Source of the DNA: Actinomycetota bacterium
GTDB taxonomy: Bacteria; Actinomycetota; Acidimicrobiia; Acidimicrobiales; JAHWKP01
Reading direction: 5' to 3'
Assembly (NCBI GenBank): GCA_019347775.1
Contig: JAHWKP010000126.1
Location: 1-5,163 of the forward strand
Length of the DNA stretch: 5,163 nt
In this document: positions 1 to 5,163 of the stretch, in pieces
Layout: each line of letters opens with the position of its first letter
Position numbering within the stretch: position 1 is the first letter of the stretch
Program-made: the position numbers and the translations under genes
The notes under the pieces: model-generated
What the model was told of the DNA's origin: nothing
Seen by the model: the letters and a program-made list of their open reading frames with translations, nothing else
Database searches by the model: none

Positions 1-1
1 C

Positions 2-691
2 AACGCGGGCAGCACTCCCCCGCCCCGCGCCGAAGGGCTGTTGACGACAGTCGCCTGGCAACTCGAGCGTCCCGTCCAGTTCACCTACGCCCTCGAGGGC
101 GCCATCTTCGTCACCGGCGCCGCCGCCCAGTGGCTACGTGACGGGCTCGGCATCATCTCCGAAATCGCCGACATCGGCCCGCTGGCCGAATCGATCCCCG
201 ACACCGAAGGCGTCTACTTCGTCCCGGCCCTGACCGGGCTCGGATCACCTCAGTGGGACCCCTACGCCCGGGGAACCATCGTCGGCCTCACGCGCGGCTC
301 CGGCCGGGCCCACCTCGCCCGCGCCGTCGTGGAGTCGATGGCGTACGGGACCCGCGACGTCGTGGAGGCCATGGCAGCGTGCGCCGGCGTGCAACTGCGT
401 GGCCTACGGGCCGATGGTGGCGCGTCGGTGATGGACCTGCTGATGCAGGTGCAGGCCGACCAGCTCAACGTGCCGGTCACCCGACCCTCGATCCAGGAGA
501 CGACCATCCTCGGCGCGGCCTACCTAGCCGGGCTGGGCGCGGGCGTGTGGTCGAGTCTCGACGAGATCGCCGGTCTGTGGCAGATGGACGCCCGCTTCGA
601 ACCGGTGGCCTCGCGGGCCGGTCCCGACGCGAGGCATGCGGGCTGGAAGCGTGCCGTAGAGCGCTCCCGCGATTGGGCGCGCCCGACCTAA
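2..691 (+). CDS. glpK: Glycerol kinase, C-terminal half (5' end outside window)
   Basis: Glycerol kinase phosphorylates glycerol to sn-glycerol 3-phosphate with ATP in the cytoplasm, feeding glycolysis and phospholipid synthesis. The open frame runs in from the left edge; TTG at 41 is an internal Leu codon, because the preceding codons read NAGSTPPPRAEGL before LTTVAWQ, matching the family's GLLTTVAW region. About 229 residues are visible, roughly the last 45% of a protein usually near 500. Family signatures are clear: YALEGAIFVTGAAAQWLRDGL, then VYFVPALTGLGSPQWDPYARG at about 212-274, and the FGGY C-terminal signature ADGGASVMDLLMQVQADQL at about 410-466. This is the actin-like ATP-binding domain II; the glycerol-binding and catalytic Asp region lies off-window. 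No frameshift is seen, and the frame ends at TAA (689-691). It converges with the minus-strand operon. Other FGGY kinases are unlikely given the close match to the GlpK consensus. Confidence 0.96.
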   Translation, partial: NAGSTPPPRAEGLLTTVAWQLERPVQFTYALEGAIFVTGAAAQWLRDGLGIISEIADIGPLAESIPDTEGVYFVPALTGLGSPQWDPYARGTIVGLTRGSGRAHLARAVVESMAYGTRDVVEAMAACAGVQLRGLRADGGASVMDLLMQVQADQLNVPVTRPSIQETTILGAAYLAGLGAGVWSSLDEIAGLWQMDARFEPVASRAGPDARHAGWKRAVERSRDWARPT

Positions 692-711
692 GGTCGGCCG
701 TTTGTGCGGCC
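683..711. terminator. Possible bidirectional terminator between convergent genes
   Basis: Two overlapping inverted repeats sit where the plus-strand glycerol kinase and the minus-strand operon meet. The first pairs 683-689 (CCGACCT) with 691-697 (AGGTCGG), around the glpK stop codon. The second pairs 696-700 (GGCCG) with 707-711 (CGGCC) over a six-base loop TTTGTG. They share bases 696-697, so only one can form fully at a time. There is no T-tract on either side, so a classic intrinsic terminator is not demonstrated; high-GC actinobacteria often lack the T-run. Function is inferred from position. Confidence 0.35.
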
Positions 712-848
712 TACGGCCACTGTGGCGGGCAGGGCTCGGTGACGCACACCACGAAGGGATCGCGCAGTCCTGCGGCGGGACCCGCAGTGATCCCGATGAC
801 GGCAAGGATGGCAATGGCTACGGCGGCAAGCGCCCGACGGATTCTCAT
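711..848 (-). CDS. Predicted small exported peptide, 45 residues
   Basis: I do not recognise this peptide. The frame starts at ATG (846-848) and ends at TAG (711-713). It has the plan of a secretory signal peptide: a basic N-terminus MRIRR, then a hydrophobic stretch at residues 6-22 (ALAAVAIAILAVIGITA), then GPAAG, where an AxA-like cut could fall near residues 24-27. The remaining tail, LRDPFVVCVTEPCPPQWP, is short and polar to aromatic, with two Cys (35 and 40) that could form a disulfide; no lipobox is evident. An AAGG Shine-Dalgarno-like core lies 9 bases upstream of the ATG. Third codon positions are G/C in 33 of 45 codons, weaker in the first half. It lies 40 bases after the plsC stop, in the same direction, so it would be the last gene of the operon. 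It could instead be a single-pass membrane peptide or chance. An overlapping minus-strand frame at 524-814 has no comparable features. Confidence 0.5.
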   Translation of the reverse strand: MRIRRALAAVAIAILAVIGITAGPAAGLRDPFVVCVTEPCPPQWP

Positions 849-857
849 GGCCCGGGA

Positions 858-861
858 CCTT
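858..861 (-). promoter_or_regulatory. Shine-Dalgarno-like site for the small exported ORF
   Basis: On the minus strand the bases before the ATG at 848 read CTAAGG, then nine bases, then ATG. AAGG with this spacing is a fair ribosome binding site. It is better than those of most genes in this operon, which rely on overlapping junctions. It supports the ATG at 848; no in-frame ATG, GTG or TTG lies between it and the upstream plsC stop. Confidence 0.4.
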
Positions 862-888
862 AGCCTCGACTGACCGCCGCCCGGTGGT

Positions 889-1614
889 CTACGCCGCGCT
901 GGGGGTGTACCGGCCGGCGAAAGCGGGTTGCAGCACGGTGCGCTCCGGCGCGTCGACGGCCTCGCCCCGCTTTGCGTAGCGGTCCACGTATTCCTGGCCG
1001 GACATCATCGACAGCTCGAACATGATGTCGTCGGTGATCCGGCGCAGCACCGTCGGGTCGCCTTCGACGGCGGTGCCCTTGACGTGCTCGATGTCGATCG
1101 GCGGAGAGATCCGCACGGTGATCGGCGAGAAGAAGTTCGGCTTCACCTGGCCGATCGGCTGGGCCTCGCGCGTGCCGATCATGGCCACCGCGTGCACCGG
1201 CGCTCCAGTGGCGAGCGCCAGCCGGGCCACTCCGGTGTGTCCCTTGTACAGCCGCCCGTCGGGAGACCGGGTGCCCTCGGGATAGATCCCGAACAGGCCC
1301 CCCTGATCGAGTACCTCCTTGGCGGAGTCGAGCGCCCGTTGCGAGGCACTACCGCCGCCCCGCTTGATCGGGATCTGGCCGACCGCCCGGAAGAACCACG
1401 CCGTCTTGGCCTTCTCGAAGTACTCGGCCTTGGCGACGAAAGTCACCCGCCGTCGGAGGACCAACGGCAGAAAGATCGAATCGCAGAACGACAGATGGTT
1501 GCTGGCCAGGATGGCCGGCCCGCGCCGCGGCAGGTGCTCCGCCCCCTCGACCCGTACCCGGAACAGCGCCCGCAATATCGGCGTGAGGATCACCTTCAGG
1601 ATCCAGTAACCCAC
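889..1614 (-). CDS. plsC: PlsC-type 1-acyl-sn-glycerol-3-phosphate acyltransferase
   Basis: Enzymes of this family move an acyl chain onto lysophosphatidate to make phosphatidate, the precursor of membrane phospholipids, at the cytoplasmic membrane. The 241-residue protein has all four acyltransferase blocks: NHLSFCDS (39-46, the catalytic NHx4D), IPIKRG (81-86), YPEGTRSPDGRLYKG (111-125) and APVHAVAM (138-145). The N-terminus GYWILKVILTPILRALF is hydrophobic and amphipathic, suiting peripheral membrane attachment. The C-terminal SGQEYVDRYA (205-214) resembles the mycobacterial Rv2182c group as I recall it. The start is GTG at 1614; an in-frame TAG lies only three codons upstream (1624-1626), so no longer start is possible. 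No clear ribosome binding site precedes it, and the gap from the aminotransferase stop is 23 bases, so coupled translation is likely. The exact acyl acceptor is not decided by sequence, because actinobacteria carry several PlsC paralogues. Confidence 0.93.
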   Translation of the reverse strand: MGYWILKVILTPILRALFRVRVEGAEHLPRRGPAILASNHLSFCDSIFLPLVLRRRVTFVAKAEYFEKAKTAWFFRAVGQIPIKRGGGSASQRALDSAKEVLDQGGLFGIYPEGTRSPDGRLYKGHTGVARLALATGAPVHAVAMIGTREAQPIGQVKPNFFSPITVRISPPIDIEHVKGTAVEGDPTVLRRITDDIMFELSMMSGQEYVDRYAKRGEAVDAPERTVLQPAFAGRYTPSAA

Positions 1615-1627
1615 GTCGACAGGCTAC

Positions 1628-1641
1628 GTGACGGGCGTCAC
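1628..1641. repeat. Short perfect inverted repeat at the aminotransferase/plsC junction
   Basis: GTGACG (1628-1633) is followed by GG and then its exact reverse complement CGTCAC (1636-1641). The right arm covers the aminotransferase stop codon, and the whole element lies just before plsC. In RNA it would form about five base pairs with a four-base loop. It could be a small intercistronic hairpin or an operator-like dyad (TGACG-N2-CGTCA), but a repeat of this size can occur by chance in GC-rich DNA. Confidence 0.3.
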
Positions 1642-2843
1642 CCGAGCTTCGGGAGGGCCTTCTTGAGGTTCCGCACGGCCTGGCCGATGCGGTGAGGGTT
1701 CTCGATCAATGCGAACCGGACGAAGGGTTCACCGGTCGGTCCAAAGCCGACGCCCGGCGACACGGCCACGTTGGCCTCCTTCACCAGCAGCTTGGCGAAC
1801 TCGAGCGAACCCAGCTCCCGATACGGCTCGGGAATCGGCGCCCACACGAACATCGTGCCCATCGGCGGCTTCACCGGCCATCCGATCCGTTGCAGTCCTC
1901 CGCACAGCGCGTCGCGCCTGGCCTGGTACTGGTCGTTCACGGTCAGCGGATAACTGGACGCGTCGTTCATCGCCACCGTTGCCGCGATCTGGATCGGTTG
2001 AAAGGTGCCGTAGTCGAGGTAGCTCTTTATCTTGGCCAGCGCCGCCACGATCTCGGGATTCCCCACGCAGAACCCCACCCGCCACCCGGCCATCGAGAAC
2101 GACTTAGTCAGCGTGTAGAGCTCAACCGCGTGGTCGACCGCGCCGGGCACCTGCAGGATCGACGGCGGCACATATCCGTCGAAGGCGGTCTCGGCGTACG
2201 CGAAGTCGTGCACCAGGACCACGCCGTTGGCGGCGGCGAAGTCCACCATCCGCTCCATCCACGCCAGATCGACACACGTCGTCGTCGGGTTGTGCGGGAA
2301 GGACAGCACGATCACCCGCGGCTTGGGCCAGGCCGACTCGAAGGCATCAACGAGCCGGTCGAAGAAGTCCTCTTCATGACGAGCATCGATCTCACCGGCC
2401 GGGTCCGGTCCGAGCGGGATCTGCCGGACATCGGCGCCGGCGAACAGCGGCGCGTAGATGTGGATCGGGTAGGACGGCGTGGGCACCAAGGCGGCATCCC
2501 CGGGTTGCACCAGCACCCACATGAGATGGGCGAGCCCCTCTTTCGCCCCGATCGTCGACACGACCTGGGTATCGGGATCGAGCGTCACGTCGAAGCGACG
2601 CTGATAGAGATCCGACACCGCTTGGCGAAGCTTGGGGATACCGCGGCTGGCCGAGTAACGGTGGTTGCGGGGATTGCGGGCCGCTTCGGCCAGCTTGTCC
2701 ACGGCCAGCGGGGGCGAAGGTATGTCCGGGTTGCCGAAACCCAGGTCGATCACGTCGGCTCCGGACCTCCGCGCCGCCACCTTCAGCCCGTCGATGATCG
2801 TGAACACGTACGGCGGTAGGTCGTTGACCCGGCGGAACTCCAT
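1638..2843 (-). CDS. alaC: AlaC-like class I/II PLP-dependent aminotransferase
   Basis: This is a fold-type I aminotransferase, 401 residues, cytoplasmic. It follows the E. coli AlaC (YfdZ, glutamate-pyruvate transaminase, 412 residues) sequence as I recall it almost from end to end: LPPYVF near the start, HRYSASRGIPKLR (61-73), GAKEGLAHLM (99-108), PSYPIHIY (123-130), KIKSYLDYGTFQPIQ (271-285) and VRFALIEN (375-382). Expected active-site residues are present: Asn185 in FPHNPT, Asp213 and Tyr216 in VHDFAY, the PLP Schiff-base Lys247 in LTKSFSMAGWR, Arg255, and the substrate-carboxylate Arg376. The likely reaction is alanine formation from pyruvate with glutamate as donor; another amino acid substrate is possible. 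Relative to AlaC it has about 12 extra residues near 145-157. The ATG at 2843 overlaps the preceding gene's stop as TGATG, with no good ribosome site, implying reinitiation. Confidence 0.9.
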   Translation of the reverse strand: MEFRRVNDLPPYVFTIIDGLKVAARRSGADVIDLGFGNPDIPSPPLAVDKLAEAARNPRNHRYSASRGIPKLRQAVSDLYQRRFDVTLDPDTQVVSTIGAKEGLAHLMWVLVQPGDAALVPTPSYPIHIYAPLFAGADVRQIPLGPDPAGEIDARHEEDFFDRLVDAFESAWPKPRVIVLSFPHNPTTTCVDLAWMERMVDFAAANGVVLVHDFAYAETAFDGYVPPSILQVPGAVDHAVELYTLTKSFSMAGWRVGFCVGNPEIVAALAKIKSYLDYGTFQPIQIAATVAMNDASSYPLTVNDQYQARRDALCGGLQRIGWPVKPPMGTMFVWAPIPEPYRELGSLEFAKLLVKEANVAVSPGVGFGPTGEPFVRFALIENPHRIGQAVRNLKKALPKLG

Positions 2844-3562
2844 CAGCGCAACGTACTGGCCGCGATATCGGCGAAACGGAACACGTCACCATCGTCCATC
2901 CCCACGATCGCCCCGATGGCCCAGGTCGCGCCGGCCTCGGCCACCGCTTTCATCCGGGCCGATATGGCCTCCGAACCCTCCCGCATCCGCACCAGGCCCG
3001 CCCATGTGACCTCCGCCGGCTGGGCCACCTGCGCGGCCCGGGCGACGACCTCGGGTCCGACATCCCAAACGTTTACGGCGTCGGCCTCCCCGGCCGCAGT
3101 GGACCACATCGCGTCGGTCGCACCTCCGATCCACACTGGGACGGACTCCTCTCGGATGGCCCGGCAACACTCGACCAGCTCGGCGATCCGAGCCGGCCTC
3201 GGTGCGAACTCGATTCCGTAGGCCTCGTTCTCTTCCCGACTCAGTCCGTCGCCGATCCCGAGCCCCGCGACCGTCCGACCGCCGCTCATCCGCTGCGCGG
3301 TGCCCATCATGCGCGCCAGCACGGGGTTGGGTTGGATGCCGACGCGGGCGACGAGGCTGCCGACTGTGATCCGCGACGTCGCTACGCCAAGCGCCGAAAT
3401 CAACGTCGGCCCATGCAACGCGGGGCGGCCGCGCTTGCCGAGATGCCAGAGGTGGTCGAACAGGAACACGCCGTCGATTCCCGCCTCCTCGGCTTCGGTC
3501 GCCAACCTCGTCACGCGAGCCGCATCGGCATGGAACGTCGGCAGTACGAGCCCCACCCGCAT
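2843..3562 (-). CDS. Short LLM-class (luciferase-like, probably F420- or FMN-dependent) oxidoreductase
   Basis: The luciferase-like family has a TIM-barrel fold and uses reduced FMN or coenzyme F420. Supporting motifs in the 239-residue protein are MRVGLVLPTF (1-10), AEEAGIDGVFLFDHLW (24-39), SRITVGSLV (63-71), GGRTVAGLGIGDG (94-106) and VPVWIGGATDAMWSTAAGEADAVNVW (141-166). It is short for the family, commonly about 280-340 residues: the stretch that usually sits between the LLRALW-type helix and the PVWIGG strand is nearly absent, with RIAELVECCRAIREES leading straight into VPVWIGG. The frame stays open upstream to 3658, but that extension is basic low-complexity shadow of the kinase gene. 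MRVGLVLPTF at ATG 3562 is the family N-terminus and overlaps the kinase stop as TGATG. The substrate is unknown. Close coupling to a glucokinase hints at sugar or sugar-phosphate chemistry, but that is inference only. Confidence 0.85.
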   Translation of the reverse strand: MRVGLVLPTFHADAARVTRLATEAEEAGIDGVFLFDHLWHLGKRGRPALHGPTLISALGVATSRITVGSLVARVGIQPNPVLARMMGTAQRMSGGRTVAGLGIGDGLSREENEAYGIEFAPRPARIAELVECCRAIREESVPVWIGGATDAMWSTAAGEADAVNVWDVGPEVVARAAQVAQPAEVTWAGLVRMREGSEAISARMKAVAEAGATWAIGAIVGMDDGDVFRFADIAASTLR

Positions 3563-4458
3563 CAGATCCGCTGTGCAGCCAGGAGGGCGCCGCCGATGGC
3601 GCCCGAGCGTTCCCCCAGTTGCGCAGGAACTACGGGAGTCGGCCTGCGATAGTCCCACGAGTAGACGAACCCGGGGAGGGCTGAGCGCACCGGTTCGAGC
3701 AGCGCTTCGCCCGCCTGGACCAGTCCTCCTCCTATAACGACCGTCTCTGGGTCGAGCACCTCGATGAGACTCCCGAGGCCGAGAGCCACCTCGGCCGCGT
3801 ACTCGCCGATAACCGCGAGCGCTCCCAAGTCGCCGCCTGCCGCCGACGCCGTGACCTCCTCGCCGGTCACGCCCAGTCGCTCATACGACAGGATCCCCAG
3901 CGCGGTTCCAGACGCGTAGACCTCCCAACACCCGCGCTTTCCGCAAACGCACTGGCGCCCGCCCTTGCGCACGATGATGTGACCGACCTCTGCCGCGAAT
4001 CCGTGCGCACCTCGTTGCAACTCTCCGTCGAGGACGATCCCGCCCCCGACACCCGTTCCGAGAGTGACCGCCAACATCGACTCAGCCTCCTCGGCGGCGC
4101 CACAGGAGAACTCCGCCCACGCCGCCGTGGCCGCGTCGTTCTCCACCATCACCGGCACTCCGAGCGCGGCGGTCAACCCCTCTTCGAGGGCCAAGTGCTC
4201 CACTCCGGGAAGGTTGGGCGCGAGGGCGAGATTGCCGTCACGCGTCACCAGACCGGGCGCTCCCACGCCGACCGCGACCGGCGGTCCGGCCTGCGACCGA
4301 AGCTCGGCTGCGACTTCGGCGAGCAACTCGATCACGTCGCCAGGCCCCGCCGTATCGGTGGCGGCGCGATGTTGTGCCACCACTTCTCCGTCAACCCAGG
4401 CGATCCCCAGACACTTCGTCCCACCGAGATCGAGGCCGAACGTGAGCGGGCCGCTCAC
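3562..4458 (-). CDS. glk: ROK-family sugar kinase, probably glucokinase
   Basis: ROK glucokinases phosphorylate glucose to glucose 6-phosphate with ATP in the cytoplasm. The 298-residue protein has the usual length and motifs: phosphate-binding DLGGTK (10-15), GVGAPGLV (64-71), catalytic Asp108 in VENDAATAAWAE, the second phosphate loop TLGTGVGGGIV (132-142), the sugar-binding ExGH at 157-160 (EVGH), and the zinc site His160 with Cys170, Cys172 and Cys177 in CVCGKRGCWE, whose Glu179 also contacts sugar in relatives. VVIGGGL follows in the C-terminal ATP lobe. There is no N-terminal DNA-binding helix-turn-helix, so it is an enzyme rather than a ROK repressor. The start is GTG at 4458, giving a GTGA overlap with the upstream SRPBCC stop; the frame stays open to 4854, but those residues are shadow of the SRPBCC gene. 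Fructokinase or N-acetylmannosamine/N-acetylglucosamine kinase are alternatives. The stop overlaps the next ATG. Confidence 0.92.
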   Translation of the reverse strand: MSGPLTFGLDLGGTKCLGIAWVDGEVVAQHRAATDTAGPGDVIELLAEVAAELRSQAGPPVAVGVGAPGLVTRDGNLALAPNLPGVEHLALEEGLTAALGVPVMVENDAATAAWAEFSCGAAEEAESMLAVTLGTGVGGGIVLDGELQRGAHGFAAEVGHIIVRKGGRQCVCGKRGCWEVYASGTALGILSYERLGVTGEEVTASAAGGDLGALAVIGEYAAEVALGLGSLIEVLDPETVVIGGGLVQAGEALLEPVRSALPGFVYSWDYRRPTPVVPAQLGERSGAIGGALLAAQRI

Positions 4459-4904
4459 GAAGTGAGGGCTAGCGACTCCACGCGGCTCTTCAGGTCCCGC
4501 AGGGCGCCGTGAATGATCAGACCCTCCGCACGGCGCTTCACGAACCCCGGGACCGGCAACTTGAGATCCACAGCGAGGTGGTAGACGACCTCGGTGTTGG
4601 GCCCGAGCGCCTCGAATTCGTACACACCGTCTATACGGCTCGTGAGGTCGCCTGCCGACTGCGACCACGCCAACCGCGCCGGTGCGTCGGAATAGTCGTA
4701 GTCGAGGGTGTAGCTGACGCTCCTTCCGAAGCTGGCGGCGCGGAAGGTGACCCGCAGCGGTCGGCCCTGGGCGTCCTTCGACTCGATCTCGGCGCCCTTT
4801 ACGGCGGGTGCCCACTCTGGGTATCTCAAGAAGTCGGTGGCGACCTCCCAACACTTCTCGATCGGCGCCTTCACAACAATCGTCTCGGTAGCGCGATCCG
4901 TCAT
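4455..4904 (-). CDS. SRPBCC (START/polyketide-cyclase-like) protein, Rv2185c/TB16.3-like
   Basis: SRPBCC proteins form a helix-grip fold with a deep hydrophobic pocket and typically bind lipids or other hydrophobic ligands; most in this subgroup have no proven activity. The 149-residue protein shows the expected order: ETIVVKAPIEKCWEVATDFLRYPEWAPAVKGAEI (7-40), beta-strand-rich RVTFRAASFGRSVSYTLDYDY, LTSRIDGVYEFEAL, then TEVVYHLAVDLKLPVPGFVKRRAEGLIIHGALRDLKSRVES (104-144), the long C-terminal helix. That last block closely resembles mycobacterial TB16.3 (Rv2185c) as I remember it. There is no signal peptide, so it is cytoplasmic. ATG at 4904 gives the family N-terminus; a GGGAG lies only two bases upstream, an unusually tight ribosome-site spacing. 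It starts 15 bases after the glycosyltransferase stop and overlaps the kinase start by four bases, placing it firmly inside the operon. The ligand is unknown. Confidence 0.9.
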   Translation of the reverse strand: MTDRATETIVVKAPIEKCWEVATDFLRYPEWAPAVKGAEIESKDAQGRPLRVTFRAASFGRSVSYTLDYDYSDAPARLAWSQSAGDLTSRIDGVYEFEALGPNTEVVYHLAVDLKLPVPGFVKRRAEGLIIHGALRDLKSRVESLALTS

Positions 4905-4919
4905 GGCTCCCGCAGGTTA

Positions 4920-5163
4920 TTAGGCCCCGACGGCGGCCAGCGCGGCCAGCAGACGGCCGGCCGAGACATCCCAGGAGAGTTGCTCTTCCGCCCGGCGCCG
5001 GGCCGCCATTCCCTGCCTGGCGCGGCGGTCGGGATCGTCCAGCAGCGGAGCTAAGGCGCCGGCCACCGCCGCCGGATCTCGCGGCCGACGCACCACCGCG
5101 CCCGTGACTCCGTCGACTACCGCCTCCGCTGCTCCCCCACTGTCTCCTGCCACCGACGGGACC
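4920..5163 (-). CDS. GT4 family glycosyltransferase, C-terminal tail (5' end outside window), possibly PimB-like
   Basis: Only about the last 80 residues are visible; the frame is open through the right edge, and GTG at 5153 is an internal Val codon, since it is preceded by VPS. The sequence VPSVAGDSGGAAEAVVDGVTGAVV is the GT-B fold GT4 region just after the E-x7-E motif, where the SGGAxE loop contacts the nucleotide-sugar donor. It is followed by the usual DPAAVAGALAPLLDDPDRRARQGMAAR helix and a SWDVSAGRLLAAL ending. GDSGGA resembles PimB-type mannosyltransferases of phosphatidylinositol mannoside synthesis, and a mycobacterial pimB gene lies near the homologues of the next genes, but other GT4 enzymes share this loop. 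The catalytic N-terminal half is off-window, so the substrate is undecided. It ends at TAA, 15 bases before the SRPBCC start, and would be among the first genes of the operon. Confidence 0.85.
   Translation of the reverse strand, partial: VPSVAGDSGGAAEAVVDGVTGAVVRRPRDPAAVAGALAPLLDDPDRRARQGMAARRRAEEQLSWDVSAGRLLAALAAVGA

Noticed and set aside
41..43. TTG as the start of a truncated glycerol kinase
   Set aside because: The frame stays open to the left edge, and codons upstream match the family's sequence before GLLTTVAW, so the gene is cut by the window, not truncated.
524..814. 96-residue minus-strand frame over the glpK 3' end and the small ORF
   Set aside because: Its residues look random, most of it is antisense to conserved glpK codons, and it lacks the signal-peptide plan seen in the frame at 711-848.
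253..873. 206-residue plus-strand frame overlapping the end of glycerol kinase
   Set aside because: It is an out-of-frame reading of conserved glpK sequence, with Arg/Pro-rich low complexity, running into the intergenic region.
928..1695. 255-residue plus-strand open frame opposite plsC
   Set aside because: Composition is Arg/His/Asp/Pro-rich with no motif, and the opposite strand holds all four acyltransferase blocks.
1692..2819. Long 375-residue plus-strand open frame opposite the aminotransferase
   Set aside because: It is rich in Arg, His, Gly and Asp, has no recognisable domain, and lies exactly antisense to a well-conserved gene. Such mirror frames are common in GC-rich genes.
3563..3658. 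N-terminal extension of the LLM protein
   Set aside because: The 32 extra residues are basic and low-complexity and overlap the conserved C-terminus of the kinase; MRVGLVLPTF at 3562 is the family start.
4459..4854. 132-residue N-terminal extension of the ROK kinase, suggesting a fusion
   Set aside because: It is a shifted-frame shadow of the SRPBCC gene. The GTG at 4458 gives a normal-length ROK kinase and a GTGA overlap.
1..5163. Mobile elements, CRISPR repeats, tRNA/rRNA genes, toxin-antitoxin or phage-defence genes
   Set aside because: No transposase or integrase, direct repeat array or RNA gene signature was seen on either strand; all long coding regions are accounted for by metabolic and envelope families.

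Overview
The window is compact, high-GC bacterial chromosome with strongly GC-biased third codon positions. It most likely comes from the phylum Actinomycetota. Three proteins resemble mycobacterial envelope-locus proteins as I recall them: an Rv2185c/TB16.3-like SRPBCC protein, an Rv2182c-like PlsC, and a PimB-like GT4 tail. A luciferase-like (LLM) oxidoreductase also fits that phylum. A non-mycobacterial lineage such as Acidimicrobiia is possible, but the class cannot be fixed from this sequence.

Layout: the left edge (2-691, plus strand) is the C-terminal half of glycerol kinase, running in from outside the window. Everything else is on the minus strand and reads right to left as one dense run. 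The order is the C-terminal tail of a GT4 glycosyltransferase (4920-5163), an SRPBCC lipid-binding-type protein (4455-4904), a ROK-family glucokinase (3562-4458), a short LLM-family oxidoreductase (2843-3562), an AlaC-like aminotransferase (1638-2843), and a PlsC-type acyltransferase (889-1614). A very small ORF for a predicted exported 45-residue peptide follows (711-848) and has not been counted as a gene before in this analysis. The two directions converge at about 691-711, where overlapping inverted repeats could form a shared terminator.

Three consecutive gene junctions overlap by 1 or 4 bases: GTGA at SRPBCC/ROK, TGATG at ROK/LLM, and TGATG at LLM/aminotransferase. Gaps elsewhere are 15-40 bases. 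This supports a single transcript with translational coupling. Glycosyltransferase, SRPBCC and PlsC suggest an envelope phospholipid or phosphatidylinositol-mannoside theme. Between them sits a central-metabolism module: glucose phosphorylation, a probable flavin/F420 oxidoreductase, and pyruvate/glutamate transamination. The operon promoter lies beyond the right edge.

There is no mobile element, CRISPR array, tRNA or rRNA here, and no gene-free stretch longer than about 40 bases once the small ORF is accepted. I do not see a dramatic new system. The points most worth checking are the small exported peptide, the unusually short LLM protein fused by overlap to the glucokinase, and the insertion of the metabolic genes into an envelope-gene neighbourhood.
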